Origin: Bryoerythrophyllum caledonicum
Taxonomy: Eukaryota; Streptophyta; Bryopsida; Pottiales; Pottiaceae
Length of the DNA: 64,000 nucleotides
Direction: 5' to 3'
Assembly: GCA_963971425.1 (NCBI GenBank)
Contig: OZ020522.1
Span: 1,586,168-1,650,167 of the forward strand
The translations under genes were made by a program, and so were the position numbers. Below, in pieces: positions 11,821 to 23,608 of the stretch; position 1 is the first letter of the stretch; every line of letters begins with the position of its first letter. Below the pieces are notes generated by a model, which did no database searches, had not been told where the DNA came from, and saw only the letters and a program-made list of their open reading frames with translations.

Positions 11821-12112
11821 TTTGGTTCTTCTTTTTCTAAACCCTTCACCTTGCTGCTCTAACTCCCAACGATCAAAGATTGCTCAAAATTCACCTTGCT
11901 ACTTTAACTTCCAATTGCAGTTAATACAAAATCCTTGTGTTGTCATTGTACAAATACGAAATCCTTGTGTTGTTATTTGGTTAGGCTTTGATCTAGATCT
12001 TACATTGTGTTGCAGCACCTCCGCTACTCTACGGCTTTCAGCTTCACCATTGTTGTATTTAAGGGCTTTGCCTCTCTGCAATTATTATCTTCTCTGTTGC
12101 ACATATCTATCA

Positions 12113-12125
12113 TGGTATTAGAGCA
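12113..12125 (+). promoter_or_regulatory. Primer-binding site of the copia element
   Basis: tggtattagagca differs by one base from the usual plant PBS tggtatcagagc, complementary to the 3' end of initiator tRNA-Met. It follows directly after an LTR ending in CA, fixing the LTR/internal boundary. Confidence 0.8.
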
Positions 12126-12187
12126 CAAAGTTCTGGCTCTCCAACCTAGTGTGTAGTTTAGATCTAGATTTGTAGTGCGCATTTAGC

Positions 12188-13110
12188 ATGGCAACCACAG
12201 GAGAGAACAACGAGGTAGCTGTGGAGTCATCACGGCCACGCATTACCACCTCATCACACCACTTCTCAAGTTAGTAGAAGAGACATAGAAATCATGATTC
12301 AAGAGACTAGTATGTTAGATGGACCACTCCGTTGTACCAATTGTCTGCCGATTTGACGACCCACATCTCTTGTGGATAGCGTTGAGAGATCGCTATCAAT
12401 CCAAATCTGGATCATACATACTAATGCTACTTTGAAAGTTGGTATTATTGCGCAAGGAAGAAGCGACAAGCATGGAGCAGTTCATCACCGAAGTTAAAGA
12501 CACGATGGATCAACTTAAGGATATGGAGATAGAAACACCTGAAGATCTATGCACCTTGTTGTTGCTTAACTTGTTGCCGTTGGAATACAAACTATTCTGC
12601 AAGACACAAGCAGGGGAAGATTCCTTACCAACATTCCTAGAGATTGAGTCACGACTTCTAGACGAAGAAATGCAACTGAGAATGTATGCAGACAAGGAAG
12701 GAGACACTGAAGCACTAGTACTTAAGAAGAAGCCGTAACTCGGATCTTAATGTCAAAACAACACAAGCAAGTCGAACAACAGAGATCGGGTGGAGCGGCG
12801 CCATAGAGACAACAGAAGCTATAACCAAGACCGGAACCAAAAACATCGACGGACTGAATGACAAAGGCAGAGCTACGCAACAAAAACGGGTGACGCAATC
12901 CAATGGCATTCTTCCCGAGGCAGCGCAACCCATGACCGTGGGCGACACTCTCGAGGGAGACCAGCTAGTCTTGTAGGGCAATCCAACAACGACAAGTTCC
13001 AATACTATTATCGCGGTGAACCCGGGCATTATGCTCGGGATTGTAAGCTCCGAAAAGCTATTGACCGGGTTAAGTCTCTGGAGGGCAGTCTCAAACAAGA
13101 GGAACCACGA
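12188..13110 (+). pseudogene. copia gag remnant
   Basis: The frame starts MATTGENN at 12188 and soon meets stops. The best-kept part is 12439-12738, with the gag core EATSMEQFITEVKDTMDQL...LLLNLLPLEYK. Near 13000 is a degraded zinc knuckle, GEPGHYARDCK, in which the first two Cys of CX2CX4HX4C are lost (now Tyr and Arg). Gag would form the capsid-like particle; this copy is broken. Confidence 0.75.
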
Positions 13111-13249
13111 CACAAGGCCCATGCAAATGCAATTTTAAAAGGTAAAAATTCAAGACCCGACTCAGAATCCTCCCATAGTGGCAAGGAGAGCGCGGGAAGT
13201 ATTTTAGAAACATATCTATGTGAGCTCAATGAGATAGAAGCAAACACCG

Positions 13250-13340
13250 CAATGGGTCATGAGAGACCAACATTGGTGTTAGATTCAGGAGCCACACATC
13301 ATGGCACTGGAGATCAAAATCTAGTGCAAGATTTCTAAGC
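13250..13340 (+). pseudogene. copia protease remnant
   Basis: The aspartic protease motif is readable as LVLDSGATHH near 13270. The region up to the integrase is shorter than usual, so the gag-pre-integrase segment seems deleted. Confidence 0.7.
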
Positions 13341-13414
13341 ATGTACTAACAGTACCTCTATATTATCCGCAAGGAGGTGAACATACAATAATGTCTTGAG
13401 TTTCCAATAATGTA

Positions 13415-14100
13415 TTGTGTATGTTCACCTTTGAACATGTATGTGGTCCCATCAAGAAACCATCATTCAATGGCGCTAGATATTTTGTTACTTTCATTGA
13501 CGATTATAGTCAAAAGCTATGGGTTTCACATATAAAAACCAAGGACAAAGTTATTGACGAATTCAAAATTAAAAAAAATTGCAAAGAAAATCAGAGAGGA
13601 AAGAATATTATTACACTTTGTACAAACAACGGCGCCAAATATATGTCCTTGGCTTTGAACAACTCCTCATTGATTCCGGCATTCACCATGAACTCACACA
13701 ACATTACACTCCTCAAAGAAATGGTGTTTTGAAGTGCAAGAACCGATCTATAGTTGAGATGGCCCTATGTCTTTGCTTTCAATACAATATCCCATCTTAC
13801 TTAAGGTCTGAGGTTATCAAGACCGCCACATGTATTATTAACCAAGTTCATACTTATGCTTTAACCAACATCACACCAGAAGAAGTTTTTTTTGTATAAA
13901 ACCTGATTTATCCTAGCTTCGTATATTTGGCACACAAGTTTTTGCCCACATTCCAAAAGAAAAAAGGTACAAATGTCTTTCAAATCCTCTGGTTGTATCC
14001 TTCTTGGTTTAGATGAATCCACTAAAGGATATTGATGCTATTGTCCACGCATACACCGCATTATCATTTCTAGGGGTATAAAGATGAATGATGGAAATTC
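13415..14100 (+). pseudogene. copia integrase remnant
   Basis: Across two frames (13415-13732 and 13579-13899) typical copia integrase blocks appear: GPIKKPSFNGARYFVTFIDDYS, then CTNNGAKYMS where the second catalytic Asp motif should be, then YTPQRNGV and KNRSIVEMA, then EEVFF. A GIKMNDG-like tail follows by about 14100. At least one frameshift and several stops are present. Confidence 0.8.
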
Positions 14101-14228
14101 ATGACACACTCCCTCCGACATTCCTCCACTATCTAAAACTAGACAAAGTCACTTCATATTAGTGATCTCTCAAATGGATCCTAGACAAGTATCCAATCCC
14201 TCCATTGATAATACTCAACATCAAGACG

Positions 14229-14658
14229 TGATGTTGGAGTTTAAAGTTGTTCATAGTTATTACGGCGGTGTAAATAGTTATGCATTGAAATATATATAGA
14301 AGGGAAAGTAAAAGGGGAGAAAATAGAGAGAGGTAAATTGATATGTGACATGGCCAAAGAGGTAGGACCAACCCATGTCTTGTGCATGGGATAAGCAAGG
14401 ATACATGGGTGGTTGCATGAAGTCTATGCGCCATGTGTCCTATGTATTAGTTGGCAAAGGACACGTGGATGGATACATGATGTTGGACCGCCATGTGTCC
14501 AATGTGTTGGCAAAAGCTTGCCACCAAGTTCTACTATAAGTAAAGGCCTTCGAAAGAATGAAAAATCTCACTCCAAGCATTGTTTGTATTTCTTTGTGTG
14601 TTTCTTTGCTTGTGCAACTATCTCTCTACTTCTTTTAACTTCAATACGTGACACATCA
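14229..14658 (+). mobile_element. Possible ~430-bp solo-LTR-like insertion inside the copia element
   Basis: Between the integrase tail and the RT linker lies a block beginning TGATGTTGGAG and ending CACATCA, with a TATA-like ctataagtaaagg near 14535 and an LTR-like 3' part. No convincing TSD is visible, and it could instead be divergent linker sequence. Confidence 0.35.
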
Positions 14659-14679
14659 ATATTCCCCCCTGTCACCTCA

Positions 14680-15690
14680 TCCTTCATCCCACACGATTAC
14701 AATGGAGTCCGAACCTTACTCTAAGATTCCGTGGCACACATCGACTGATGATCCATCACCAAGCCATCCATCACCACCTCTCCGCGGTTCCAGTTGCATC
14801 AAACGACCTTCGGTGAAACTCAAAGGTTTTGTAGGCAGTGCAGAAGATTCACATTCTACCTACAAGGTAACATTAGATGATCCAATTGGGTCCAAGCAAT
14901 GCATGAGGAAATTAACAGCTTGCAGGATATGAAGACATGGACACTCACAACATTACCTCCTAGACATCATGTCATCTCATCCATATAGGTGTTCAAGTTG
15001 AAACCGGCCCACGGCAATATTCCTGAAAGATATAAAGCACCTCTAGTTGCCAGAGGTTTCCAACCAGTAGAAGGCATAGGCTATCATGAAACTTTTAGAA
15101 CAGTAGCCAAATACAACACCTTCAAGATTGTCACCGCTTTTGCAAGAACCATGGGTTGGGATATTCATCACATAGATGTCAAAAGCACTTACATCAACAA
15201 TCACTTAGAAGAGAAAGTATATATGCGTCAACTGGCATTTTCACGATTGGAATCTCAGAAGAGGTTCTATTCTTGATGGAAGATGACCTATCTTGGTCTC
15301 GTTTCCAAGTTTCTTCGTATTGAGTACACATTATCACCACAAGGAATCAACTACCATAAAACCAAATACGCAGAATCCATCCTTATTGAATATGGAATGC
15401 AAGACTGCAATCCCACTCAGACGCCTTTACCTGCTAGATTCACGACTTCTGCACAAACTAACACTCTCGATGTTGATTCTACTAGCTATCAATCCCTTAT
15501 CAGTAAATTGTCTTTACTCACCACCACATGTCCTGATCTTACTTATGTTGTTAACCTTTTATCAAGGTACAATCTTGCTCCACAAAGAGCACATCTCCAA
15601 GCATCGAAACAAACTCTAAGATATGTGCGAGGAACCACATCTCATCTTCATGGCACTGCTCATCAAAATATAGAGACTGCCAAAATTTAG
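14680..15690 (+). pseudogene. copia reverse transcriptase and RNase H remnant
   Basis: The linker GSSCIKRPSVKLKGFV precedes the RT start at 14989 (VFKLKPAHGN, ERYKAPLVARGFQPVEGIGYHETF, GWDIHHIDVKSTYINN). The block with the YVDD catalytic box is missing: from 15283 the frame jumps to the downstream LGLVSKFLRIEYTLSPQGI segment and TRPD-like CPDLTYVVNLLSRY. It ends early in the RNase H connection. Confidence 0.8.
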
Positions 15691-15916
15691 TACGAAATAG
15701 CTTAGTCTACCTTCAGCCATTCATATTTTATAATTTACTGCATTTAATGCCAAATTAGTTGACGGCTCAAGTATTTATGCAAGTAAATGATGTGGCTACC
15801 AAATTACAAGTCCAACAATGCAAAATAATTTGAGAAAGATATAGATCAAAGTAAATTAGCTCTAAAACTCAATTATACTCACATTTGGATTACGCAATGA
15901 ATGCTACAAATCTGAC

Positions 15917-17070
15917 ATGCACAAGTGGTTTTCTGGGTCTGATTTTTGGATGGGCATGTTCTTGGCCTTTACATTTGTAATTGTGTCCCAATTTAGTGCA
16001 CAATATGTATGCAAATTGAGCAAAATGGTTTCATTGAGGTCACTCTTTGTTGCTGATAGAAAGCAGATAGAAGAAGGTACTTTAGAAAAGTTGAGGAGGG
16101 GTGAAAGTACTAGATATGTTGCTAGAGACTTACAAGTACTTTAAAGTTGGGTTGCACAATTTTGTAAGCAACATTTGAGTGAGTTGAGAAATGTGAATTG
16201 TAGTTTTGGTGGCAGGCCACAGGTGTACATTGGAGCTAGTCGCAGGGCTTGTGTAAGAGAAATCACTCTAGATGGCTTAGAAACTGCACACAAAGTTGGA
16301 AATTACTTGAGAGAAGAGCTTCATGTTGGCATGAGTGATTGTATTGTCAGGAGAGTGTTACAAAAAGCAGGTTTGAAATATTAAGTGAAGCAAAAGAAAC
16401 CAAAGCTCATACTTCTTTAGATTAAGGGACGAGTAGAATTTGCTAAACGTCATTGCCATTGGACGGATGATGATTGGGATTGGGTAGTATTCTTTTATGA
16501 AACAAAAATCAACCAATTTTGCTCTGATGGTCGTAGTTGGTGTTGATTTTGTGATGGGTAGAGTAGAAGTGCTCGAATGGGTCAACAAACTGTCAAGTTT
16601 GGAGGTGGGGGAGTGATGTTGTGGGGTTACATGACTCTAAGTGGCCCTGGAATGATGTATAGGATTGAGGGAAGAATGGATCAATACATGTATAGAGAAA
16701 TTTTAGAGGGAGAATTGATTCATACGCTGCATGCATACATTAAGATCCTGCCAGCTTGATTTTTCAACAGGATAATGACCCAAAACATACATCCAAGAGT
16801 GTGCGCCGTTGGCCGAATTTGCAAGAATTCACTCTTTTGAAGTGGCCGGCGCAATCTCCAGACTTGAATCCAATCGAATACTTGTGGGCAACTGTAAAAC
16901 TTTGACTGAACTAGTATGAGAGACCTACCAAAGAATGTTAGAATTGTGGGAGTGTGTTGAGGATTTTTGGGCTTCAATTACTCCCAGTGAGTGTAAGAAC
17001 TTGTATAGAAGCATGCCTAAGGGCATTGCAGCTACTATAGCTACTAAGGGTAGGTGGACAAATTTTTAAC
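15917..17070 (+). pseudogene. Tc1-like transposase B (DD34E), inactive
   Basis: Pieced across stops, this is a nearly complete Tc1-family transposase: LRRGESTRYVARDL helix-turn-helix, GGRPQ linker, first catalytic segment VVFFYETKINQFCSDG, VMLWGYMTLSGPGMM, FQQDNDPKHT and PDLNPIEYLW. Counting from the Asp of QQDN to the Glu of NPIE gives 34 residues, the DD34E spacing. The first catalytic Asp is replaced by Tyr, so it is dead even apart from the stops. It directly follows the truncated copia element. Terminal inverted repeats were not recognised. Confidence 0.85.
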
Positions 17071-17392
17071 TTTGTTCTAGCTAGTGTGAGTAAAACTAAG
17101 TTAAATTTGGATTGAACTTCACTTTACTTTTTTTTTGTACATGCATACTTGTGTGTAATAGACCTCAATTCCCATGGAAGTATGAGTGATTGCAATGATA
17201 ACCCTATCCAATTTATGATTTCATTTCTGGTGCATCCAATTTCCTTACAGTGTTTGTTGAATTTTAATATATTGAATTTGTACTCAGTTTGGGCAGTCAC
17301 TGTAAGTAAAAATGTCAATGCGAGTACTAGCACATAAGACCATGGTTTCAGAAAGACCATGTATCTTTCAAACCGTGATTACGAGCACATAA
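17071..17392. other. Unassigned DNA after Tc1-like B
   Basis: No gene or clear repeat seen; it may include the outer end of the Tc1-like element. Confidence 0.4.
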
Positions 17393-17515
17393 GAATCTAT
17401 GCAATGGTTTTGGAAATCTTTCCAATGGTTTCAAGTATCTTTCCAATGGTTTTGGAAATCTATCTAGTGGTATGATGAATCTTTCTAGTGGTTTTGGGAA
17501 TCTTTCCAGCGGTTG
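17393..17515. repeat. ~21-bp tandem repeat
   Basis: About six degenerate units related to tggttttggaaatctttcca. On the minus strand they read as a heptapeptide-like KPLERFP repeat, but no gene is supported. Confidence 0.75.
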
Positions 17516-17695
17516 GAGTTTGAGAAAAGCATGGCCTTCTTGACATTCCATACTCCTACTACATGCTGACAAATAGCTTCCCCGCCTCACAAACGTTGTC
17601 CTTTTTCATATTTGTGCCATGTGTCGTTGCCTCTTTAGCAAGTATCATCTAGGTACAAATATGTCTTTTAGGGCTTCTATTATGAGGAGAAAAAA

Positions 17696-18100
17696 GTGTC
17701 CGTTGTAAATTGATATGAATCATAGGCAACCTTTATATGTTTACAACGTTATTTTCTTATGGTTTTTACGATGTGAGCGCTTCAATATAGCCCGAGTATT
17801 ACAGGGCAACATGTGAGTATCACATGAGTGCCTCAGTATCGACCGAGTATATTGGGACATCACACAAGTATCACATGAGTACCTCAGTATCAATTGAGTA
17901 TTACGGGCATGACGCGGGTATCTCTTGAGCGCCTCAGAATCGAGCAGGTATTGCGGCGCGTCACACGAGTTATCACATGAGCGCCTTAGTATCGACCGGA
18001 TATTATGGGGCATCACACAAGAATCACATCGATACTAGTTAAGAAGTGTCCAATGTAAACTAATATGGATCACAGGCAGCCTTTATATGTTTACAACGTT
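17696..18100. repeat. Five ~51-bp tandem units bracketed by 55-bp direct repeats
   Basis: A gcctcagtatcgacc-type unit recurs at 17779, 17830, 17881, 17931 and 17983. The array lies between two direct repeats of about 55 bp (17696-17750 and 18046-18100), which start gtgtcc and end ttacaacgtt and are offset by exactly 350 bp. They may be terminal direct repeats of a small non-autonomous element. Confidence 0.8.
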
Positions 18101-19875
18101 GTATTCATGTATTCGAGATGCTAGGGTTTAAGATTTTAGACTTTGGACGTCCAAGGGTTCACACTTGATTCTAAGATGGAAAAACTCTACTCGCACCCAC
18201 GATTGGAAAATTCAAAAATTCAAAAATTCCACACTCCCAACTTCACAGCAACAAAGATAAACACTGCAGCAAATTCTGCTGCTAGAAAGAAACAAATGTG
18301 AGGAAGTAGTACCCTAATTACAAAAATTACCAAAGAAAAAAACAAAAATGTTCCTCAAACCTCAAAGGTCGACCACCGCTCTATCAATACCATATCAAAT
18401 TTTACCATGAAATTGATGTGGGCATGAGGAGCCCAACCCGGTCTTTTAGGGACCATATATAGGAGATGAAGCCCCATATGGTCGTCATGTGCGTCTACCT
18501 AGTGACATGTCCACCAGCTTCAACCGATAACAACCACAACTACACCATAGGAAGACAAGGAACAAAATATCGTTGGATTCCACCACCGGATATGCCCCCT
18601 TTCTCATTTCTTATGGAGAGATATTATTTGAGATGTGTCATGCCTTTTCAATATAATAGTTTATATTCTTGGAATTGTCAAATAGACCCTATTCATTAGG
18701 CAAAATTCCACTGTAAGGCGTTTAAAAGGTTTTCACATTCTTATTGTGCAATCTACAAAATTCTTTAAGAAAATTCTATACAAACTTAAGCAGATTTCCT
18801 AAATTTAATATCAAGTATAAACCTTTAATTTGATTTTTTGGATATGCCTTCTAATTAAGGAGTTTTTGCACAAAAGGTTGAAATGTGTGTTGGCATTTTT
18901 GAAACCCTATATTTCATTGGGCTTATTTGAGCAAATTTGAGCATATTCAAGAAAATTCTTTAAATTAGGACCTGTGGAATGTACTAAGAATATGTCTATG
19001 GGATGTACTAAAAATATGTCTATGGAATACACTAAGAATAATAAGAATACTAAGAATTAGGGACAAATAAGTGTGTTATATTTGTCATGCATGATAGGAA
19101 CAACCAAACGACCTTGCATGTCTATGTAGAAATCCATTCAATGGTTTAATTAAGAAACTCGTTGAGCTACCAAAAAATAAGTAAGGATAATTTAATAAGG
19201 ATCAATCCCCCTCTAAAATTATCCATTTTTATATTATTGTAATCAATTGACTCTTAGGGTAAGGCTATCTATCTAGAGCCTCTCTTGTTTAATTTGCATT
19301 ACTCCTACAAAAGTTTAACTTCATACGAATTTTAAAAAAAAAACTTAACAAACTAAATATTTTTACCTAGACCGGACACTTTGATACTAGCAATATTTGC
19401 ATCAAAGATGCTTAATAAATGTGTTAGACATGATTATTCATGGAATGCAAAAGGTTATAAAGTTTATATCAACTGGTATGACGAACGCTTAAATTACAAA
19501 TTCTAGGTCAAAACCATATACCCTAGATCAAAACCCTAAACCCTCTCGCCTCGCGCTCTCTCTTTCATCTGAAAGTTTGATAACACAATTGAACTGCAAG
19601 CTTGAGCTTTTGGATTGGCAAAATTTCAATGTACCCAATGTATACTCATTGCACCGGAATCCACTCACTTTTTTCGGGATATCCTAACCCACGATACGTG
19701 CCAGCTGCAAGTCTCAATGACATGATACCCCTATCCATGTGTATGATATCTCTATGTATTATCCCCATGGATATCCATGACGTATTACCCCGTAATATTA
19801 TTAATACCCGGTGATGAATTAGTGACATATCATTAATTTTAGATATCCATTATTTACTTTATATTCCAAGGATAG
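18101..19875. other. AT-rich intergenic DNA
   Basis: No gene, RNA or recognised transposon. Short frames (e.g. 18466-18699) resemble nothing I know. A local duplication of tatgtctatggaatacactaagaat type lies near 18980-19055. Confidence 0.5.
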
Positions 19876-20102
19876 ATGCCCTTGGTATATTATTGTATAT
19901 TATATAAAGTAATATATATATATATATCATTGATGAATATATATTTTTTTGAAAATAATTATAGTGTCTATCTACAAAAGGGGAAAATAGTTCCATTTTA
20001 CAAAAAAATTGTCCAATTGGCATCAGCTTAGTGGTGGAACAAACAGACACTCTATTCACGCCGATCTCCGTCGGAGACCGGCGTTCTTCTTCTTCTCCTG
20101 TA
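19876..20102 (+). mobile_element. LINE 3'-tail insertion with 10-bp TSD
   Basis: An insertion of about 227 bp flanked by ccaaggatag at 19866-19875 and again at 20103-20112. Its 5' part is AT-rich; from about 19960 it matches the LINE family tail (tagtgtctatct, cttagtggtggaacaaaca, cactctattcacgcc), the hairpin with loop gtc, and a TTC tail. This is a 5'-truncated retrotransposition product. Confidence 0.8.
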
Positions 20103-20112
20103 CCAAGGATAG

Positions 20113-20640
20113 CATACCCCATAGTTTCATCCAAATAATTTCATTTTTCATCCAAATAGTTATGTCTGGTGGATTTCGGCGTGGAACTGCTTGAATCATC
20201 AACGCAACAAGTTAACAATAGTAGAGCCAATTGCTATATTAGCAAACACAAATAGCTGTACAAAAGAAGCTTTTATAGAAAATCAGTTGCCGAATCTATA
20301 TGAACTCTCATAAAATAGTAAGAACACAATTACAAGAGCAAATAGTTGCAACAAGCATAAAGCACAAAGTTTTCAATGAAAATATGAACTAAAAAAATGC
20401 ACAATAATTCAAATGTGCTACAAGCCCATACAATTCTATATCCTCAAACTAGTTTTTATTGCTTATCAGCTGTAAAAATCAAGACTATAGATTATAAAAT
20501 CAAGACTATAGATTACAAAACACCTTTACAATTCAATGATTCAACTCATAAACACTTACAAACACTACCACCACGTGAAGCCACCTCTTGCTTGGTAGAT
20601 ATCAAGAGTTTTTTTACGCATAGAGCATATTAACTTCTTA
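20113..20640. other. AT-rich spacer
   Basis: No gene seen. A tandem 18-bp duplication (aaaatcaagactatagat) lies at about 20476-20515. Confidence 0.5.
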
Positions 20641-20681
20641 ACAACAGCAAGCTCTATATTGTACCGAATTCCCTAGATCTC

Positions 20682-21620
20682 TCAAAGGTCACCTTTACCA
20701 GTGGGTTTCTTTTCAGACCTTCTCATACGGTGATCTATTTTATTCCAAAGATGATCTAATGAATTGAGATCAAATGGTTCTAGAGGGTGTCCTATAAAGA
20801 GAAATTTTTGAGCACGCAACCAAACTACAACATAATGTATAGTGTGTTTAGGATCATTGTCATCTTGGAAAATAACTTGATCATCTTTTAAACCTTGCAT
20901 TTGTATAGTGCCCATAAATTCCATCTCTAAATTGTTGCGGTATACATATTTATCCATCTTCCCTTCAATCAGTCTTACTTGTCAATTCTTTCTCAACTCA
21001 TACAACCCCAAATCATTATGCTTCATCCGCAATGTTTGACTATAAATTGCACATGCTGATTTAAAAGACTTTCTCTACTCTTTCTCCGACAGTATTGGTG
21101 CCCACCTTAACCAAAGGAATGAATTTAGACTCATCAGAAAAAATGACATTAGCCCGGAATTCCCTAGAACTCCCAATCTGCATGATTGCACTTCTTTGCC
21201 CACTGCAAATGATGTGCTCAATGTTTCTTTATCAAAAGTGGCTTCTTAGTCTTCACACATGCTTTCAACCCTTACCTCCGAAGACTCCTTTTGACCATAT
21301 CATCACTCAATTGCATGCCCTCAAATCGTAACGCACTTCCTCTAGCTCCCGTTGTACTAGTATTTCGATCATTTAACCTCCTCACAATGTCATGGTCACC
21401 ACATTCATCAAAAACTCTAGGTCTATCATATGAAGTTTTGTCTATCAGGTGAATTTTTGTTTATTAGACTCCCTCTCTTACAAAACCTTCACACTATGTC
21501 AGAACAAGTGCTTGGAAGAAGGCCCAAAATTGCTGAAATCTTGCCATATGAGCTGCCTCGCTCATACATCTCAAGAACCGCCCTACGCTATTTCTTAGAC
21601 CATCTAAGAGCCATAGAGAA
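20682..21620 (-). pseudogene. Tc1-like transposase C (DD34 type), inactive
   Basis: On the minus strand, from about 21620 down: a helix-turn-helix (MYERGSSYGKISAILGL), GLKACVKTKKPLL, HLQWAKKCNHADW, the first catalytic VIFSDESKFIPLV (Asp present), then after frameshifts YRNNLEMEF, VIFQDDNDPKHT and FDLNSLDHLW. The spacing of 34 is kept, but the last catalytic residue is Asp in place of Glu and NPIE is altered to NSLD. Several stops are present. Sequence differs clearly from A and B, so three Tc1 lineages are represented. Confidence 0.8.
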
Positions 21621-22711
21621 TCACAAATTTAGGTCTCCCCAAATCTTACCAAAAAAATCCAAAATTAAAAGTCTCACAAGTGCATTTGTATGGAAAAGAT
21701 TGTGGTGTGCACAACTTGTGTGCATATTAAGTTCTACACATCTCTTCATGATTTTTGCATGCATAATCTCTACAAGTGGCATATTTTGAGGGAGTCAATG
21801 TTAATTAGGTGCCATGTGGTGTACTTATTAAAGCTAGTCCAAAAAATCTCTTATGAATTCACCAACTACGCTACAGTCTACACAAATTGGAGAGATGCTT
21901 CACTGTCAAGAAACTTATGCTTGCCACTGTATGTATACACATGTGATGAGAAACAAGTCTGCACCTACACTCTACCATTCATCAGTTGTACAATAGGGAC
22001 GTGAATGGGTATCGGTACACAACTAGATACAGTGCACATACTCCTGATGAGTAAAGGTCCATAAGACATCTTTAAACGCCGTATACTGAATCGACAGATC
22101 GAAAACATCGTTCCACAAGTGTAATAGAACACAATGTGGCATTGAATAACCGTCTGTAATATGAAATATTCATTCCTTAACAAAGTGCATGAACATGTTG
22201 AATCTACTCATTTACAGCAGCTTATAACAAGAGCCATTTCCGCACCATGACTACAGTACTGCATGCACAGCTGGGACAAGACTCTGAGTGAAAAATTAGG
22301 CGCTGCAGCACTAAAAGGGAGCCAGAAGACAGTACGTAAGTGCACTTAGTACATAATACTAGATTTTCCATGTATTATCATAGATCTGGGCGTACACCAA
22401 ACTTGAGTAAATCCAGTCTTGCAAAAGCGGAGCCCAAAGCATACAAGTCCGCTGCTACTAAAAATGCATTCGACAGATATCCTGGAGTAAACTACAAAAT
22501 CCTTCTACTTTTCTGTGGGACTACTAGATCCATCACTCAGCCATGATAAGTTATGGGCAAAACAGTAAATCAGGAGATTTACAAAGCCAAGGCATCAATA
22601 CGTTCCCACTTCATTCCTACAACAAACTCACGCATCTATCTTCTGACTGTAGACGTGATCGCAGCACCTCTTACCAACACCAGTAACAATATTCACACAG
22701 TCCGAGTCTCG
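21621..22711. other. Intergenic DNA, probably including the 3' region of the small gene
   Basis: No coding sequence supported. The part next to 22711 is likely the 3' UTR of the minus-strand gene. Confidence 0.4.
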
Positions 22712-23299
22712 TCAAGCGCAGCTAGCGCCATCGTCCTCGAGCTCAAGCGCGTCTGCACGAGACACAGAATCCGAGCTGAGCGATATAGGGTTGCAGACCG
22801 AACCTTCAGAGAAGGAGCTGCTGCTCTGCTCCATGACATTTCCATCGGGTGCGAGGAACCTGTTGCAGCAGGGGCAGCGCCGGCGGTCCGCATCGTGGGC
22901 CAAAGCGTAACCAAAAACTGCCCCGACCACCTGACGGGGTCCGCTGTCGTCAAAGCCGTCCTCCGCGACCACTCCGACGTCCTCCGCCATCAGCTTCTCG
23001 ATCTCGTCGAAGAGATTATCTCGGATCAACCGTACGTACTCTTCCTGGAACCGCGCCAGCGATGCGAGCGTGTCCTCGAGGTCCCGCCGCATCCGCGCCG
23101 CGTTCTCCTGCGCCTCGGCAACCACCGGGTTCACCTCCACTCGCGCGCGCTCGTTCGGACGACGCAGGCCGCCCATGACCTGCAGGAGACAACACAACCC
23201 CTGCACCTGATCAGCATACACGGAACTAATTCCAGAGGAATCATGAAGACCGACTCGACGACAACTTACCCGGCCTTGCTGATTCGCTGAGGAACTCAT
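22712..23299 (-). CDS. Small two-exon gene, 165-residue protein of unknown function
   Basis: Minus-strand exons 23299-23270 and 23179-22712 join in frame around a 90-bp intron with GTAAGT donor and CTCCTGCAG acceptor. The protein starts MSSSANQQGR. Residues about 25-75 are Glu/Arg/Leu-rich and likely helical or coiled coil (ENAARMRRDLEDTLASL). A Cys cluster CPCC follows at about residue 115, then a Ser/Asp-rich acidic tail. The CpG-rich body stands out from AT-rich surroundings, as does the NPG-like gene. I do not recognise the family. The intron has no stop, so retention would give an unspliced frame of up to 253 codons from 23473; that is the alternative model. Confidence 0.65.
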   Translation of the reverse strand: MSSSANQQGRVSCRRVGLHDSSGISSVYADQVQGLCCLLQVMGGLRRPNERARVEVNPVVAEAQENAARMRRDLEDTLASLARFQEEYVRLIRDNLFDEIEKLMAEDVGVVAEDGFDDSGPRQVVGAVFGYALAHDADRRRCPCCNRFLAPDGNVMEQSSSSFSEGSVCNPISLSSDSVSRADALELEDDGASCA

Positions 23300-23576
23300 C
23301 GTCGCTGCAGGCGCTCTCGCTTCGATCGCTGCGGGCACTCGAGGGCTGTGAAGGCCTGGAAGTGAAGAAGACGAAGGCGAAGAAGGCTTTAAGTGCGGTA
23401 CTTTGAGAGCGTATTTCGTACACGTACTAACTGTAAATACGTCTTCTTTCGTATTCACTGTACTGTGTGTCATGCTGGATCACTAGGAGTTTGGTAGATT
23501 TATTAACGAGGGGTGGAATCTACGTCTGGAGAACATGTTTTGGTTGGTTGTTTCCTGGAACGCCTCAGTATTAAAC

Positions 23577-23608
23577 GGGTAGTATAGTGGTATCGCCGGG
23601 TGTCATGC
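23577..23608 (+). other. tRNA-Asp-like 5' fragment
   Basis: The stretch matches the D-arm/A-box (tagtatagtgg) and part of the anticodon arm of plant tRNA-Asp. No matching T arm or acceptor stem follows, so it is a remnant or chance match, not a working tRNA. Confidence 0.3.

Larger units (their letters stand above)
11821..15690 (+). mobile_element. Decayed Ty1/copia retrotransposon lacking its 3' end
   Basis: Order seen: 5' LTR end (TATA-like tatttaagg at about 12053, LTR end CA at 12112), tRNA-Met type primer-binding site at 12113, gag, protease, integrase, reverse transcriptase, partial RNase H. This is the Ty1/copia order. There are many stops and frameshifts, the RT core with the YVDD box is deleted, and no 3' LTR is found. 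The left boundary is approximate. It cannot transpose. Confidence 0.8.
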
